This document shows, piece after piece, positions 26,442 to 34,814 of a stretch of DNA of 47,528 bases. The notes below the pieces were generated by a model. It was given only the letters and a program-made list of their open reading frames with translations, was not told the DNA's origin and did no database searches. Both the position numbers and the translations under genes were made by a program. The DNA is from an uncultured Eubacteriales bacterium (GTDB lineage: Bacteria; Bacillota; Clostridia; Oscillospirales; Acutalibacteraceae): contig CASFQZ010000034.1 of the NCBI GenBank assembly GCA_949296825.1, positions 1 through 47,528 on the forward strand. Reading direction: 5' to 3'. The first letter of the stretch is position 1. Each line of letters opens with the position of its first letter.

Positions 26442-27131
26442 ATGATCTACGTAACAGGCGACACCCATGGCGACGCGGCGCGGCTCTCAACGCAGACGCT
26501 GCGCCCACTCAAAGAAAACGACACGCTGATCATCTGCGGAGATTTCGGCTTTTTGTGGAACGGCGACAAAAAAGAGGAAAAAATTCTGCGCGAGCTGGGC
26601 AGCCGCAAATACAATATCTGTTTTCTCGACGGCACACACGAAAATTTCGACCTGCTGCGCGAAGCGCCAAAGGTGCCGTGGAAACACGGCACGGCGCAGG
26701 TCATCTACGGCAATCTGCGGCGCCTTATGCGCGGGGAAATCTATCACATCGAAGGACAGAAAATCTTCACCATGGGCGGCGGCGAAAGTCCCGACATGGA
26801 AATGCGCGCCGGCACGGAGCGCTGGAGCCGGGAGGAAATGCCCTCGCGGGAGGAGCTGTTCCACGGGCTGGAAAATATTGAGAAAGCGAACTTTGCGGTG
26901 GATCTAATCCTGACCCATGAGCCGCCGCTGAAAACAAAAGAATTTTTAAGCATGGACACCGGCACACAGATCAGAGTCTCGGCGCTGAACACCTATTTTG
27001 ACGAGATCGGCAAGATCTGTCGGTACAAAAAATGGTATTTCGGCAGCCTGCATCTGGACAAGGTAATCTCCCGCAGCCACACCGCCGTATTCCGCGACAT
27101 CCGCGACGCCCTCACCGGCGAAAAGCTGTAG
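26442..27131 (+). CDS. Calcineurin-like metallophosphoesterase
   Basis: 229-residue cytoplasmic metallophosphoesterase. Metal-site blocks in order: GDTHGD (Asp7, His9), CGDFGF (Asp34), DGTHEN (64-68, the GNHE-type block with Thr for Asn), and LTHEPP. The last block, usually GHxH, reads FGSLHLD, so one His is Ser. Related small phosphoesterases of Firmicutes share THEN and FGHLH blocks, so the change is notable. Start ATG 26442 matches the beginning of the domain; its SD (AAAAGGAC) is weak and somewhat far. Diverges from the carboxypeptidase-like gene and overlaps the alcohol dehydrogenase gene tail-to-tail by 20 bases. Substrate unknown. Confidence 0.8.
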   Translation: MIYVTGDTHGDAARLSTQTLRPLKENDTLIICGDFGFLWNGDKKEEKILRELGSRKYNICFLDGTHENFDLLREAPKVPWKHGTAQVIYGNLRRLMRGEIYHIEGQKIFTMGGGESPDMEMRAGTERWSREEMPSREELFHGLENIEKANFAVDLILTHEPPLKTKEFLSMDTGTQIRVSALNTYFDEIGKICRYKKWYFGSLHLDKVISRSHTAVFRDIRDALTGEKL

Positions 27132-28242
27132 GCGGCTCATCCGCCTGCAGCGCCCGCGCGCCGTCCGCCGCCGTAAAGGAACCGGGGGAACGGGTAAAAT
27201 TCGCAGGAACGTCGTTTTCCCAGCGGGAAGCGAGCGCGCGCGCCTCCTCGGGTGAAAAGGGCTGCCACGAGCCGGTCAGCTTCCGCAGCACGGCGGTCAC
27301 CGTCCGCTCGTCGCTGTCGAGCAAAGAAAAAATCGTCTGCGCCTTTTTAGGAGCAAAGCGTCCGACGCGCGCAAACAGCAGCGGCGCAAAGGCGGCGGTG
27401 GCTCTGCCGTGGGGCAGGCCACGCGCCTCGGTCAGAATATATCCGACGGAATGAGGAAACAGCGTACCGGTGATATTGATGGCAAGACCGGCGAACAGCG
27501 ACCCGATATACAGCTTTTCCCGCAGCTCGGCGTCCGGCAGTCTGCCGGTCCGGCACAGGGCAGTAAGTCCCTCCCACACCGGAGGCAGCGCCGCAAGGGC
27601 GTAGCTTTCGGATAGGGTGTTGGCGTTGTTCGCAAAATAACTTTCCGTCGCATGGGCAAAGGCGTCCAGCGCCGTACTGACAGTGGCGCCGTAAGGAACA
27701 GAGAAGGTATAGCGATAATCGCAGACCGCAATTGTACCGTAGCAGCCGAAGCCGGAGATGCTTTTTTTACGGCCATTCTCCCCCGTCAGGACCGAAACGC
27801 CAGTCACCTCGCTGCCGGTGCCCGCCGTGGTGCCGACAAGCACCGATGGCAGCGGTGCGCGCCAGCCGGAACGGCTGCCGTAAATATCATCGGGAGCAAG
27901 GGCTTCGTTGGCGGCGTACCAGCCGATGGCTTTCGCCGCGTCCAGCGGTGAGCCGCCGCCGATGCCGATCAGAAAGGCGGCGCCGAACGCGCGCGCTTCC
28001 CTGCCCGCCGCATGGCAGGTCGCCGTGCGCGGGTTTGGCTCGATTTTATCAAAAATGCGATAAGAGATGCCCCTCTCGCCCAAAAGGCGAATCACATCCG
28101 CCAGCGCACCGCTTTTAACCGCCGAGGTTCCGCCGGTCACAATCAAAGCTTTTTTACCCAGCGCGGCGATCCGATCACCGGCGCTTTCGATTGATTTTTC
28201 TCCGCAAAAAATCTCAACAGGCATATAACTGCTAATATTCAA
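27112..28242 (-). CDS. Iron-containing alcohol dehydrogenase family protein
   Basis: 376-residue group III (iron-dependent) alcohol dehydrogenase-like protein; such enzymes reduce aldehydes or ketones with NAD(P)H. Nucleotide site: GIGGGSPLDAAKA and TTAGTGSEVT. Metal site: Asp and His in LDAFAHATES, His in FPHSVGY and His in LPHGRA, all four ligands present. TTG 28242 is chosen as start because it gives NISSYMPVEIFCG, the usual family N-terminus; a purine-rich GGGAAG lies ten bases upstream. ATG 28224 is an alternative. Physiological substrate unknown; fermentative alcohol formation is plausible. Confidence 0.82.
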   Translation of the reverse strand: MNISSYMPVEIFCGEKSIESAGDRIAALGKKALIVTGGTSAVKSGALADVIRLLGERGISYRIFDKIEPNPRTATCHAAGREARAFGAAFLIGIGGGSPLDAAKAIGWYAANEALAPDDIYGSRSGWRAPLPSVLVGTTAGTGSEVTGVSVLTGENGRKKSISGFGCYGTIAVCDYRYTFSVPYGATVSTALDAFAHATESYFANNANTLSESYALAALPPVWEGLTALCRTGRLPDAELREKLYIGSLFAGLAINITGTLFPHSVGYILTEARGLPHGRATAAFAPLLFARVGRFAPKKAQTIFSLLDSDERTVTAVLRKLTGSWQPFSPEEARALASRWENDVPANFTRSPGSFTAADGARALQADEPPTAFRR

Positions 28243-28293
28243 GGCTTTACACTTCCCTTTTTTGCCCGGAGCGCTGCCGGGCTGCGCCTGATT

Positions 28294-28308
28294 TGGTATA
28301 GTATACCA
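28294..28308. promoter_or_regulatory. Palindrome over the divergent promoter region
   Basis: TGGTATA-G-TATACCA is a perfect inverted repeat around one central base. It covers the alcohol dehydrogenase -10 and sits 71 bases before the RluA-type gene. Candidate operator for both. Confidence 0.4.
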
Positions 28309-28329
28309 TAAACGACGCGAACAGTGCAA
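28300..28329 (-). promoter_or_regulatory. Promoter of the alcohol dehydrogenase gene
   Basis: Minus strand TTGCAC (28324-28329), 18-bp spacer, TATACT (28300-28305). Confidence 0.65.
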
Positions 28330-28378
28330 CCGCTCAAATCTTAAAATCCTGCAAATTATCCACCAAAGGAGGACACGG

Positions 28379-29086
28379 ATGACGCCCGATATTCCGATTT
28401 TATCCCTGACAGGCGAAGCCTGCGTCATCGTAAAGCCCGCCGGACGGATCTGCGAGGAAGGCGATGACAGTCTCCTGCCCCTGCTGCGACAAAAGCTGGC
28501 GAAGCAGGGACAGAAGACCGACCTTTTTCCCGTTCACCGGCTGGATCGCGCCACCGGCGGCGTGATGGTTTATGCCCGCACCAAAGAGAGTGCGGCATAT
28601 TTCTCCCGCCTTGCTGCCGAAAACGGACTGCATAAAATCTATCTGGCAAAGCTTGGCGGCATCCCGCCGCAGCCCAGGGGCGAGCTCAGAGATCTCCTAT
28701 TTCACGACCGGCAAAAAAATAAAACCTATGCCGTTCGGCGGCAGAGAAAGGGTGTCAAGGAAGCAGCACTGCAATATATAGTTTTAGAAGAGAACGGAGA
28801 CGAAGCCCTGGCGGCGGTGCGGCTGTTGACCGGCAGGACCCACCAGATCCGTGCCCAGTTCGCGAGCCGGGGATTGCCCCTGTTGGGGGATCGGCGCTAC
28901 GGCGGCAGAGCAGCGCCCGCCTTCGGTTTGTGGGCACACAGCCTCGGCTTTCGCACGCCGGACGGGCGCGAAGTCCGCTTTTATGCGCCCGCGCCCTTCG
29001 CGCCTGCCTATAATCAATCGCTTTTTTCGCTGTTTGAAGATAAAAAGGAGGATGCGCCATGCGTGACTTCATTAAAACTGCCTTAA
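28379..29086 (+). CDS. RluA-family RNA pseudouridine synthase
   Basis: 235-residue pseudouridine synthase of the RluA/RsuA superfamily, isomerising uridines in rRNA or tRNA. The catalytic block HRLDRATGG (53-61) carries Asp56; later blocks are KIYLAKLGG, LLTGRTHQIRAQFA and LLGDRRYGG. No S4 domain is present, as in short RluA members. SD AAAGGAGG is well placed before the ATG. Its last 28 bases overlap the DUF308 gene, whose SD lies inside this frame, suggesting coupled translation. The RNA target cannot be told. Confidence 0.9.
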   Translation: MTPDIPILSLTGEACVIVKPAGRICEEGDDSLLPLLRQKLAKQGQKTDLFPVHRLDRATGGVMVYARTKESAAYFSRLAAENGLHKIYLAKLGGIPPQPRGELRDLLFHDRQKNKTYAVRRQRKGVKEAALQYIVLEENGDEALAAVRLLTGRTHQIRAQFASRGLPLLGDRRYGGRAAPAFGLWAHSLGFRTPDGREVRFYAPAPFAPAYNQSLFSLFEDKKEDAPCVTSLKLP

Positions 29087-29625
29087 AGAAACTACAATGC
29101 AGCAGCCTGATCTTTCCCCTGCTGGGACTTGCCTTTGGGCTGCTTACGCTGTTTCGCCCGAACACCGTTTCCGAGGGGCTTTGCCGGCTGCTCGGGGCGG
29201 GGCTTCTGATTGCGGCGATCAGCTGTCTGATTTCCTGGTTCACCGCCGACACCTCCCGTTTCTGGCGGGGGCTGGCGCTCTTCGGCGCCATAGTGCTGGG
29301 CATCGCCGCCCTCTGGCTTCTGCTGCGCCCGACGGCAGCGCTGCGGCTGGTTTACGCCATGCTTGGCATTTCGCTGATTGCCGACGGCGTGAGCAATTTA
29401 CAGCTTTCCTCGCTGCTGTTCGGCGGCGCCGCCCGCCGCGCATGTACGGTGTTTTCGATTCTCATCGTCGTGCTGGGCGTTGGAGCGCTATTGAACCCGC
29501 TGGCAGCCGGCGCATGGATTACGCGCCTTGCCGGCGCCGTCCTGATTGTCAGCAGCCTTTTCGGACTGTATTTGCTGTTTCGTTTTTATAAAAAATCGCA
29601 GAGCGACCCCTCGCAGGAGCGCTGA
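29059..29625 (+). CDS. DUF308 (HdeD-like) membrane protein
   Basis: 188-residue membrane protein with about six hydrophobic helices arranged as repeated pairs, matching the DUF308/HdeD layout (LIFPLLGLAFGLLTLFRPNT, then repeated Gly-rich helices). Function in Firmicutes unknown; Escherichia coli HdeD is linked to acid resistance. ATG 29059 follows AAAAAGGAGG by six bases and overlaps the end of the pseudouridine synthase gene. Confidence 0.75.
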   Translation: MRDFIKTALKKLQCSSLIFPLLGLAFGLLTLFRPNTVSEGLCRLLGAGLLIAAISCLISWFTADTSRFWRGLALFGAIVLGIAALWLLLRPTAALRLVYAMLGISLIADGVSNLQLSSLLFGGAARRACTVFSILIVVLGVGALLNPLAAGAWITRLAGAVLIVSSLFGLYLLFRFYKKSQSDPSQER

Positions 29626-29675
29626 AATCACCCCGGACGCCCCGGCGCCGCGTCATAACCGTACGAAGGAAAAGC

Positions 29676-30601
29676 ATGGAATATATCACAATTTTACAGG
29701 CAACGGAAAATGGGGGCTTTCCGCCCGCCGCATCCAGGTGATGTGCGCCAACGGCGAAATCGAAGGCGTCATTCAGAAAGGACATGAATACCGCATTCCC
29801 GTCGACGCAAAAAAGCCGGTAGACAAGCGGAAACTGCCTCACAAAGGGAAATACGGCCGATACGCCGAATGCTTTCGCGTCGTTGACATCCAAAGATTGG
29901 AGCTGGAGGCCATGCCGCCCTTGTCCGCGAAGGAAGCCCAGCGGGCGCACGACGATTTCACGACGGATTTTGTGTACCAGTCCAACGCCCTGGCGGGCAA
30001 TTCGCTGACGCGGGACGAAACCGCTCTGGTGCTCTTGGGGCGCACCATCGACGGCAAGGCGCAAAGCGAGCAGCGGGAGGCGTGCGGTCTGCGGGACGCC
30101 CTCTCGCATATCGAAGAACGCGCCCGAAAAAAAACCGGCTTGACGCAGGCCGATCTGCGAACGCTCCACGCGCTGGCAATGACGGACCAGCCGGACACGC
30201 CGAGCTTTTACCGCTGCATACCCGACGCCTGTGTGCGCACGGAGCTGTCCCCGACGCAGCCCGTGCTCGTCGCGCAGAGAATGACAGAGCTTCTCGCTCA
30301 AAACGAAAAACGGGAAAAAACCCTGCACCCGCTGGAGCGAATTGCCCTGCTGTATCTGGAATTTGCGGAAATCCGCCCCTTTCCCGACGGCAACGGCAGG
30401 ATCGGACGGCTGATGATAAATCTGGAGCTGCTGCGCTGCGGTTATCCGGCAATCAGCATCTCCCCGGACGACCGCAGGCGCCATGAGGACGCCTTTGCCG
30501 CTTTTGCCCGAAACGGAAAGGGCGATCAAATGGTACGGCTTGTCGCCGCGCAGGTAGACCAGCGGCTGACGCAAGCCCTGGCGGCGCACAAAGGGAAATA
30601 A
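29676..30601 (+). pseudogene. Fic-domain protein gene, frameshifted, catalytic His replaced
   Basis: Fic proteins transfer AMP or other groups to target proteins. The start ATG 29676 (SD GAAGGA) gives MEYITILQATE, but the matching continuation KWGLSARRIQVMC, a helix-turn-helix seen at the N-terminus of many Fic proteins, lies in another frame. One missing base in the run at 29707-29716 (AAAA-T-GGGGG) explains it. Downstream the Fic domain is open to 30601. The core motif HPFxDGNGR reads IRPFPDGNGR (CGC at 30374-30376): the essential His is Arg. The inhibitory helix, usually SxxxEGN, reads SNALAGN, losing the Glu (GCG 29993-29995). The gene is probably inactive for AMP transfer; sequencing error could explain only the frameshift. 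Confidence 0.75.
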
Positions 30602-30732
30602 AAAGATACCCGCTGCTGACAAACAGGCGCTTTTCTCTTCCGATGCGGAAATATTTTCCTTTCTAAAATAAATCTGTCCGTCGCCTCCACGCAAAAGCGT
30701 TTTTATTCTTTTGCATATGGAATATTCATGTC

Positions 30733-30784
30733 CTTCCAAAGAAAAAAGCGCTCCCCGGTGGAACGCTTTTCTTTCTTTTGGAAG
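30733..30784. terminator. Long bidirectional terminator
   Basis: CTTCCAAA / TTTGGAAG outer stem, A-rich/T-rich middle, AAAAGCG / CGCTTTT and TCC / GGA inner stem, between the convergent fic and DUF815 genes; T-rich on both strands. A smaller ACGC-AAAA-GCGT hairpin with TTTT lies at 30689-30704. Confidence 0.75.
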
Positions 30785-30803
30785 ATTCTGATTTTTATGG
30801 CAA

Positions 30804-32000
30804 TCAATCTTCTTCGCCGGCGAGGATGCGGTCGATATACTGCCGGGCGGTACGGGGAGAGCGGCCGCCCTTGCGCATGGCGAAGGCTTCGGCGCCCCGG
30901 CACAGCTGCTCGCGGTCGCGCAGAATGCCGTGGCTTTCCGCCAGGGCGGTGACGATGTTCAGATATGCCTTGCGGTCGGGGTGGATATAGGTGACGCAGA
31001 GTCCGAAGCGGTCGGACAGGGAGATGATTTCCTGCAACGTATCGTTGTAATGGACCTCATCGCCGTCGCGGTCGCTGAAGCTCTCCTTGACCAGGTGGCG
31101 GCGATTGCTGGTGACATAGATCGCCGTATTGGACGCCTTGGCAGAGACGGAGCCTTCCAGCACCGCCTTCAGCGCGCCGAAATCATCGTCGTTGCCCGAA
31201 AAGGACAAATCATCGATAAACAGGATAAAGGACAAAGGGTTGGCGCTCAGCTCGTCGGTAATCATCGGCAGGTCGTGCAGCTGGTTTTTGGTGATCTGGA
31301 TCAGCCGCAGTCCCTGGGGCGCGAAGAAATTGGCGACCGCCTTGACGGTAGAGGATTTGCCGGTGCCTGCGTCACCGGTCAGAAGCACGTTCTGAGCGGG
31401 TTTGCCCTCCACCAGGGCGCGGGTATTCTCCATGACCTGGCGGCGTTCATTTTCATAGCCCTTCAGATCGTCCAGCGAAATGCGGTCCGGATATTTGACC
31501 GGCACAATTGCGCCGTCACGCAGAATAAAGGAGGTGTATCTGGCATAGATGCCGTAGCCATGGCGGGACAGCTGCTCGGTGCGCTTTTGGTAATCGGCGG
31601 TGATGTCGATTGCGGCTTCCTCCCAGCCTGCGAGATACACCGAATCGCCAAACAGCCCCCGAAAAGAACGGGGCGTCAGAGCGGCAATATCGGCAAAGAC
31701 CGCCAGCTCATGGGCAAGGCAATCCTCCATATAGGCGGGGATCTCCCGCTTCGTCGCTTTGCGGCGCACATAGAGGTTATCGTCCTCCCGCAGCAGCTCG
31801 GCAACGGCGCGCGCCAAACACCCGCCCTGGCGGTAAATCGCCTCCACGAAAGCGGCATAGGCGCGGGTCATATCACCGGACTCCCCCGTTTCAACAGAGG
31901 TCAGCAGTCCGTGGAGCGCCGAGAGAATCGGGTCGTCCAGCAGGTGACGGAAAATCACCAGCGAGTCCATCCGGCGCAGCAATTGTTCGCAAAATTCCAT
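30804..32000 (-). CDS. DUF815 AAA-type ATPase
   Basis: 398-residue cytoplasmic ATPase of the DUF815 family (AAA+ superfamily), function unknown. N-terminal helical region of about 170 residues, then the ATPase core: GYENERRQVMENTRA just before Walker A GDAGTGKSS (209-217), Walker B FILFIDDLSF, sensor 1 IYVTSNRRH. Start ATG 32000 has GGAAGGA six bases upstream; a TTG five codons earlier overlaps this SD. Follows the nitroreductase gene by 29 bases on the same strand, so probably the second gene of an operon. Confidence 0.85.
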   Translation of the reverse strand: MEFCEQLLRRMDSLVIFRHLLDDPILSALHGLLTSVETGESGDMTRAYAAFVEAIYRQGGCLARAVAELLREDDNLYVRRKATKREIPAYMEDCLAHELAVFADIAALTPRSFRGLFGDSVYLAGWEEAAIDITADYQKRTEQLSRHGYGIYARYTSFILRDGAIVPVKYPDRISLDDLKGYENERRQVMENTRALVEGKPAQNVLLTGDAGTGKSSTVKAVANFFAPQGLRLIQITKNQLHDLPMITDELSANPLSFILFIDDLSFSGNDDDFGALKAVLEGSVSAKASNTAIYVTSNRRHLVKESFSDRDGDEVHYNDTLQEIISLSDRFGLCVTYIHPDRKAYLNIVTALAESHGILRDREQLCRGAEAFAMRKGGRSPRTARQYIDRILAGEED

Positions 32001-32029
32001 CTTACATCCTTCCAAGCTTCCGGAAAATC

Positions 32030-32590
32030 TTATATTTCCCCTGAAATAATATGCAGTATTCTGCCCTCTGTCCGGGGCTTGGGCGCGGGGGCTTCCGCCC
32101 CGTGCCCGACGGCAATGGAGAGAAGGAACCGCTCCTTTTCGCCGACCTTAAGGATTTTTTTCCATTTAGCGGCAAACGCTCCGTCAAACAGCGCGCCGAC
32201 GCTGCCGATGATGCAGCTGTCCAGCCCGATGGCTTTGGCGGCGATCGCAATGTTCTCCACCAGAATGCCCGCATCGATGCCGCAGTCCTCGTCGGAAAAG
32301 ACGAAAAACATACAGGGCGCGGTCTGATAGACCGGGTTCACGTCCCAGCGGGTATAGGCGGGGGTGTCCCAGCCGACGGTGTCCTTAAAATCCCGGTTCA
32401 GCCGGTCCAGCAGAGCTTTGTCTGTCACCACGCGGATATGGGTGCTTTGACGGTTGCGGGCACTGGGCGCCCAGAGGGCGCAGCGCGTGAGCAGATCGAG
32501 CTGCTCCTCCGACAACGGCTCGTCCGTATAAGCGCGGACGGTGCGCCGCTCCAGCAGGACACGAATGGTTTCGTTATCAGAATAATCCAT
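32030..32590 (-). CDS. Nitroreductase family protein
   Basis: 186-residue FMN-dependent oxidoreductase of the nitroreductase superfamily. Typical blocks: IRVLLERRTVRAYTDEPLSEE at the N-terminus split by short gaps, APSARNRQ (FMN contact), DAGILVENIAIAAKAIGLDSC (central helix, Glu/Asn), ILSIAVGHG-like tail. The natural substrate cannot be told; such proteins reduce quinones, flavins or nitro compounds. ATG 32590, preceded by GGCGGAG, gives the normal family length. Confidence 0.87.
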   Translation of the reverse strand: MDYSDNETIRVLLERRTVRAYTDEPLSEEQLDLLTRCALWAPSARNRQSTHIRVVTDKALLDRLNRDFKDTVGWDTPAYTRWDVNPVYQTAPCMFFVFSDEDCGIDAGILVENIAIAAKAIGLDSCIIGSVGALFDGAFAAKWKKILKVGEKERFLLSIAVGHGAEAPAPKPRTEGRILHIISGEI

Positions 32591-32622
32591 AAACAGCTCC
32601 GCCTTTCGTAACAGAATAATAT

Positions 32623-32651
32623 ATTCTACCATAAAGCAAAGAAATTGTAAA
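32623..32651 (-). promoter_or_regulatory. Promoter of the nitroreductase-DUF815 unit
   Basis: Minus strand TTTACA (32646-32651), 17-bp spacer, TAGAAT (32623-32628). Confidence 0.65.
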
Positions 32652-32752
32652 GGGAGCGGGGCGGATTTGCTTTTTTTTTGACTATGGAAAAAGACAAAAA
32701 GCAACAGAATTTGAATTTTTTCGCAATCTTTCGTTTCCAATTGAAAAAGGTA

Positions 32753-32781
32753 TTGTAAATGAGCGGCTAAAATGGTATGAT
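32753..32781 (+). promoter_or_regulatory. Promoter of the ABC exporter operon
   Basis: TTGTAA (32753-32758), 17-bp spacer, TATGAT (32776-32781), about 55 bases before the first exporter gene. Confidence 0.7.
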
Positions 32782-32834
32782 AAAAAGGCTGCCGGAAGCC
32801 TTTCCGTTCCGACGGCGATTCTTCCACGGAAAGG

Positions 32835-34814
32835 ATGAACGCTTTGCGCAAGCTTTTGAAATATTTGAAGCCCTACCGCGGCTTTGCCATCCTGTCGGTT
32901 TTTCTGGTTCTGGTCACCAATCTGATGCAGCTGGTGACGCCCCTTTTGACCGAGCGAATGATCAACGAGGGCATCCAGATGGCGGATCCGGAGAAGATTC
33001 TGAAAATCGGCTCTGCCATGCTGGCGATCTCCGCCCTCAACATTGGCATTTCCGTCTTTAATACCTACTGCACCGCCCGCACCGCCTCCGGCTACTCCAC
33101 CCTTTTGCGCAAGGCGCTGTTCCGCAAGGTGCAGACCCTCTCGCAGAGCGACATCAACCGCGTCGGCGTCGCCTCGCTGATTACCCGCTCCTCCAACGAT
33201 ATCACACAGGTACAGCAGATGGTGATTACCGTTTTGCAGCAGATCATCGCCGTGCCGGTTCTTTTGGTGGGCGGACTTACCATGGCGATTGTCAAAAGCG
33301 CCGAGCTATCCAAAATCATTCTGGTCATCGTGCCGGTTATTCTGGTGTTGTTTCTGGTGCTGCTGGCGTTCCTGATGCCGCTGTTTACCAAAATGCAAAA
33401 ACGCATCGACGCCCTCAACCAGGTCATCCGCGAAAAGCTCAGCGGCATCCGTGTCATCCGCGCCTTTAACCGCAACGACTATGAGGACAGCCGCTTCCGC
33501 AAGGCGAATCTCGACCTGACCTCCATCGCCTTAAAGGTGCAGCGCATTTTCGCCTTCATGCTGCCGGTCGCCATATTACTGGTCTTTGGGCTGATCTCCG
33601 TTTTGCTCTGGTACACCGGCAACCACGCCAATGCGCTGGACCCGACCATCGCCGCCCAGCGGCAGGAGCTGGCGAATACCATCGGCACACTGACTGCCTT
33701 TGTCACCTACTTAATGCTTGTCATCACCGCCGTGACGCTGGGCGCGTCACTGTTCGCGGTCATTCCGAAAGCGTCCATCTCCGCCAGACGTATTCTGGAA
33801 GTGATGGAAATGGAGCCGCAGATCACCGAGACGGAGCACCCTGTCAAGCCCGAGGAAGCCAAGATGGGCTGGGTGGAATTCCGCGGCGTCAGCTTTACCT
33901 ATCCCGACCTGCCGAAGCTGGAGGAGCCCAAAAGCCGCTTCGCCTTTTTGAACCGGCTGAAAGAGGGCAAAAAGAAAGAAGAGCCCAAACCGGAGCAGCC
34001 CCAGGCGGCGATGCCCATCGGCAAAGCCAAGGCGCCCGCTGACCCGATGTTGGAAGAGGAGCCAAAGCCCCATCCGAGCGGTGAGAAGTCAGAGCTGGAA
34101 AAAGAAGCGCAGCAGATGGTCTCCTTGCAGGATATTTCCTTTGTTTCCAAGCCCGGTGAGGTAACGGCGATCCTCGGCGGCACCGGCAGCGGCAAATCAA
34201 CACTGGTCAGCCTGATTCCCCGCCTGTACGACGTGACCGAGGGCGAGCTGCTGGTGGACGGCGTCAATGTCAAGGAGCTGTCCATGGCAGACCTGCACGC
34301 CTCCATCGCCTATATCCCCCAGAAAGCCTTTCTGTTCAGCGGCACCATTGCCGACAACATCCGCTACGGCAAGCCCGACGCCACCGAGGAGGAGATCGAC
34401 CGCGCCCTGACCATTGCGCAGGCGAAGGTCTTTGTGGATAAAATGCCCGAGGGCAAAGAAAGCATGATTTCCCAGGCGGGCACCAACGTCTCCGGCGGAC
34501 AGCGCCAGCGCCTTGCCATTGCGCGCGCCATTGTAAAAGACGCGAAAATCTGCATTTTTGACGACAGCTTTTCCGCGCTGGATCTTGCCACCGACGCAAA
34601 ATTGCGCGCCGCCATACGGGAAAATCTGACCGACACCAATATCATCATCGTTGCCCAGCGCATCGGCACCGTTCTGGATGCGGACCGCATCCTTGTGCTG
34701 GATCACGGCAGGGTCGCCGGTATGGGCAAGCATCATGAATTGATGGAAAGCTGCGAGGTTTACCGCGAGATGGTCTATTCCCAGCTTTCGGAAGAGGAGG
34801 TGGCTGCGCTGTGA
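32835..34814 (+). CDS. ABC exporter half, degenerate ATPase site subunit
   Basis: 659-residue ABC exporter with six membrane helices (1-330) and a C-terminal ATPase domain. Walker A is GGTGSGKST (about 446-454) and the signature is VSGGQ, but Walker B reads ICIFDD (Asp for the catalytic Glu) and the H-loop reads VAQRIG (Gln for His). This marks it as the non-catalytic-site partner of a heterodimeric exporter (BmrC/TM287-like). About 60 extra residues rich in Lys, Glu and Pro lie between the A-loop (FTYPDLP, Tyr356) and Walker A. ATG 32835 abuts its SD; TTG 32844 (MRKLLKYLKPY) has better spacing and is a real alternative. Its stop overlaps the next start. Confidence 0.88.
   Translation: MNALRKLLKYLKPYRGFAILSVFLVLVTNLMQLVTPLLTERMINEGIQMADPEKILKIGSAMLAISALNIGISVFNTYCTARTASGYSTLLRKALFRKVQTLSQSDINRVGVASLITRSSNDITQVQQMVITVLQQIIAVPVLLVGGLTMAIVKSAELSKIILVIVPVILVLFLVLLAFLMPLFTKMQKRIDALNQVIREKLSGIRVIRAFNRNDYEDSRFRKANLDLTSIALKVQRIFAFMLPVAILLVFGLISVLLWYTGNHANALDPTIAAQRQELANTIGTLTAFVTYLMLVITAVTLGASLFAVIPKASISARRILEVMEMEPQITETEHPVKPEEAKMGWVEFRGVSFTYPDLPKLEEPKSRFAFLNRLKEGKKKEEPKPEQPQAAMPIGKAKAPADPMLEEEPKPHPSGEKSELEKEAQQMVSLQDISFVSKPGEVTAILGGTGSGKSTLVSLIPRLYDVTEGELLVDGVNVKELSMADLHASIAYIPQKAFLFSGTIADNIRYGKPDATEEEIDRALTIAQAKVFVDKMPEGKESMISQAGTNVSGGQRQRLAIARAIVKDAKICIFDDSFSALDLATDAKLRAAIRENLTDTNIIIVAQRIGTVLDADRILVLDHGRVAGMGKHHELMESCEVYREMVYSQLSEEEVAAL

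Noticed and set aside
30930..32327. 465-codon plus-strand open frame
   Set aside because: Antisense to DUF815 and nitroreductase genes, spanning both; product shows no family features.
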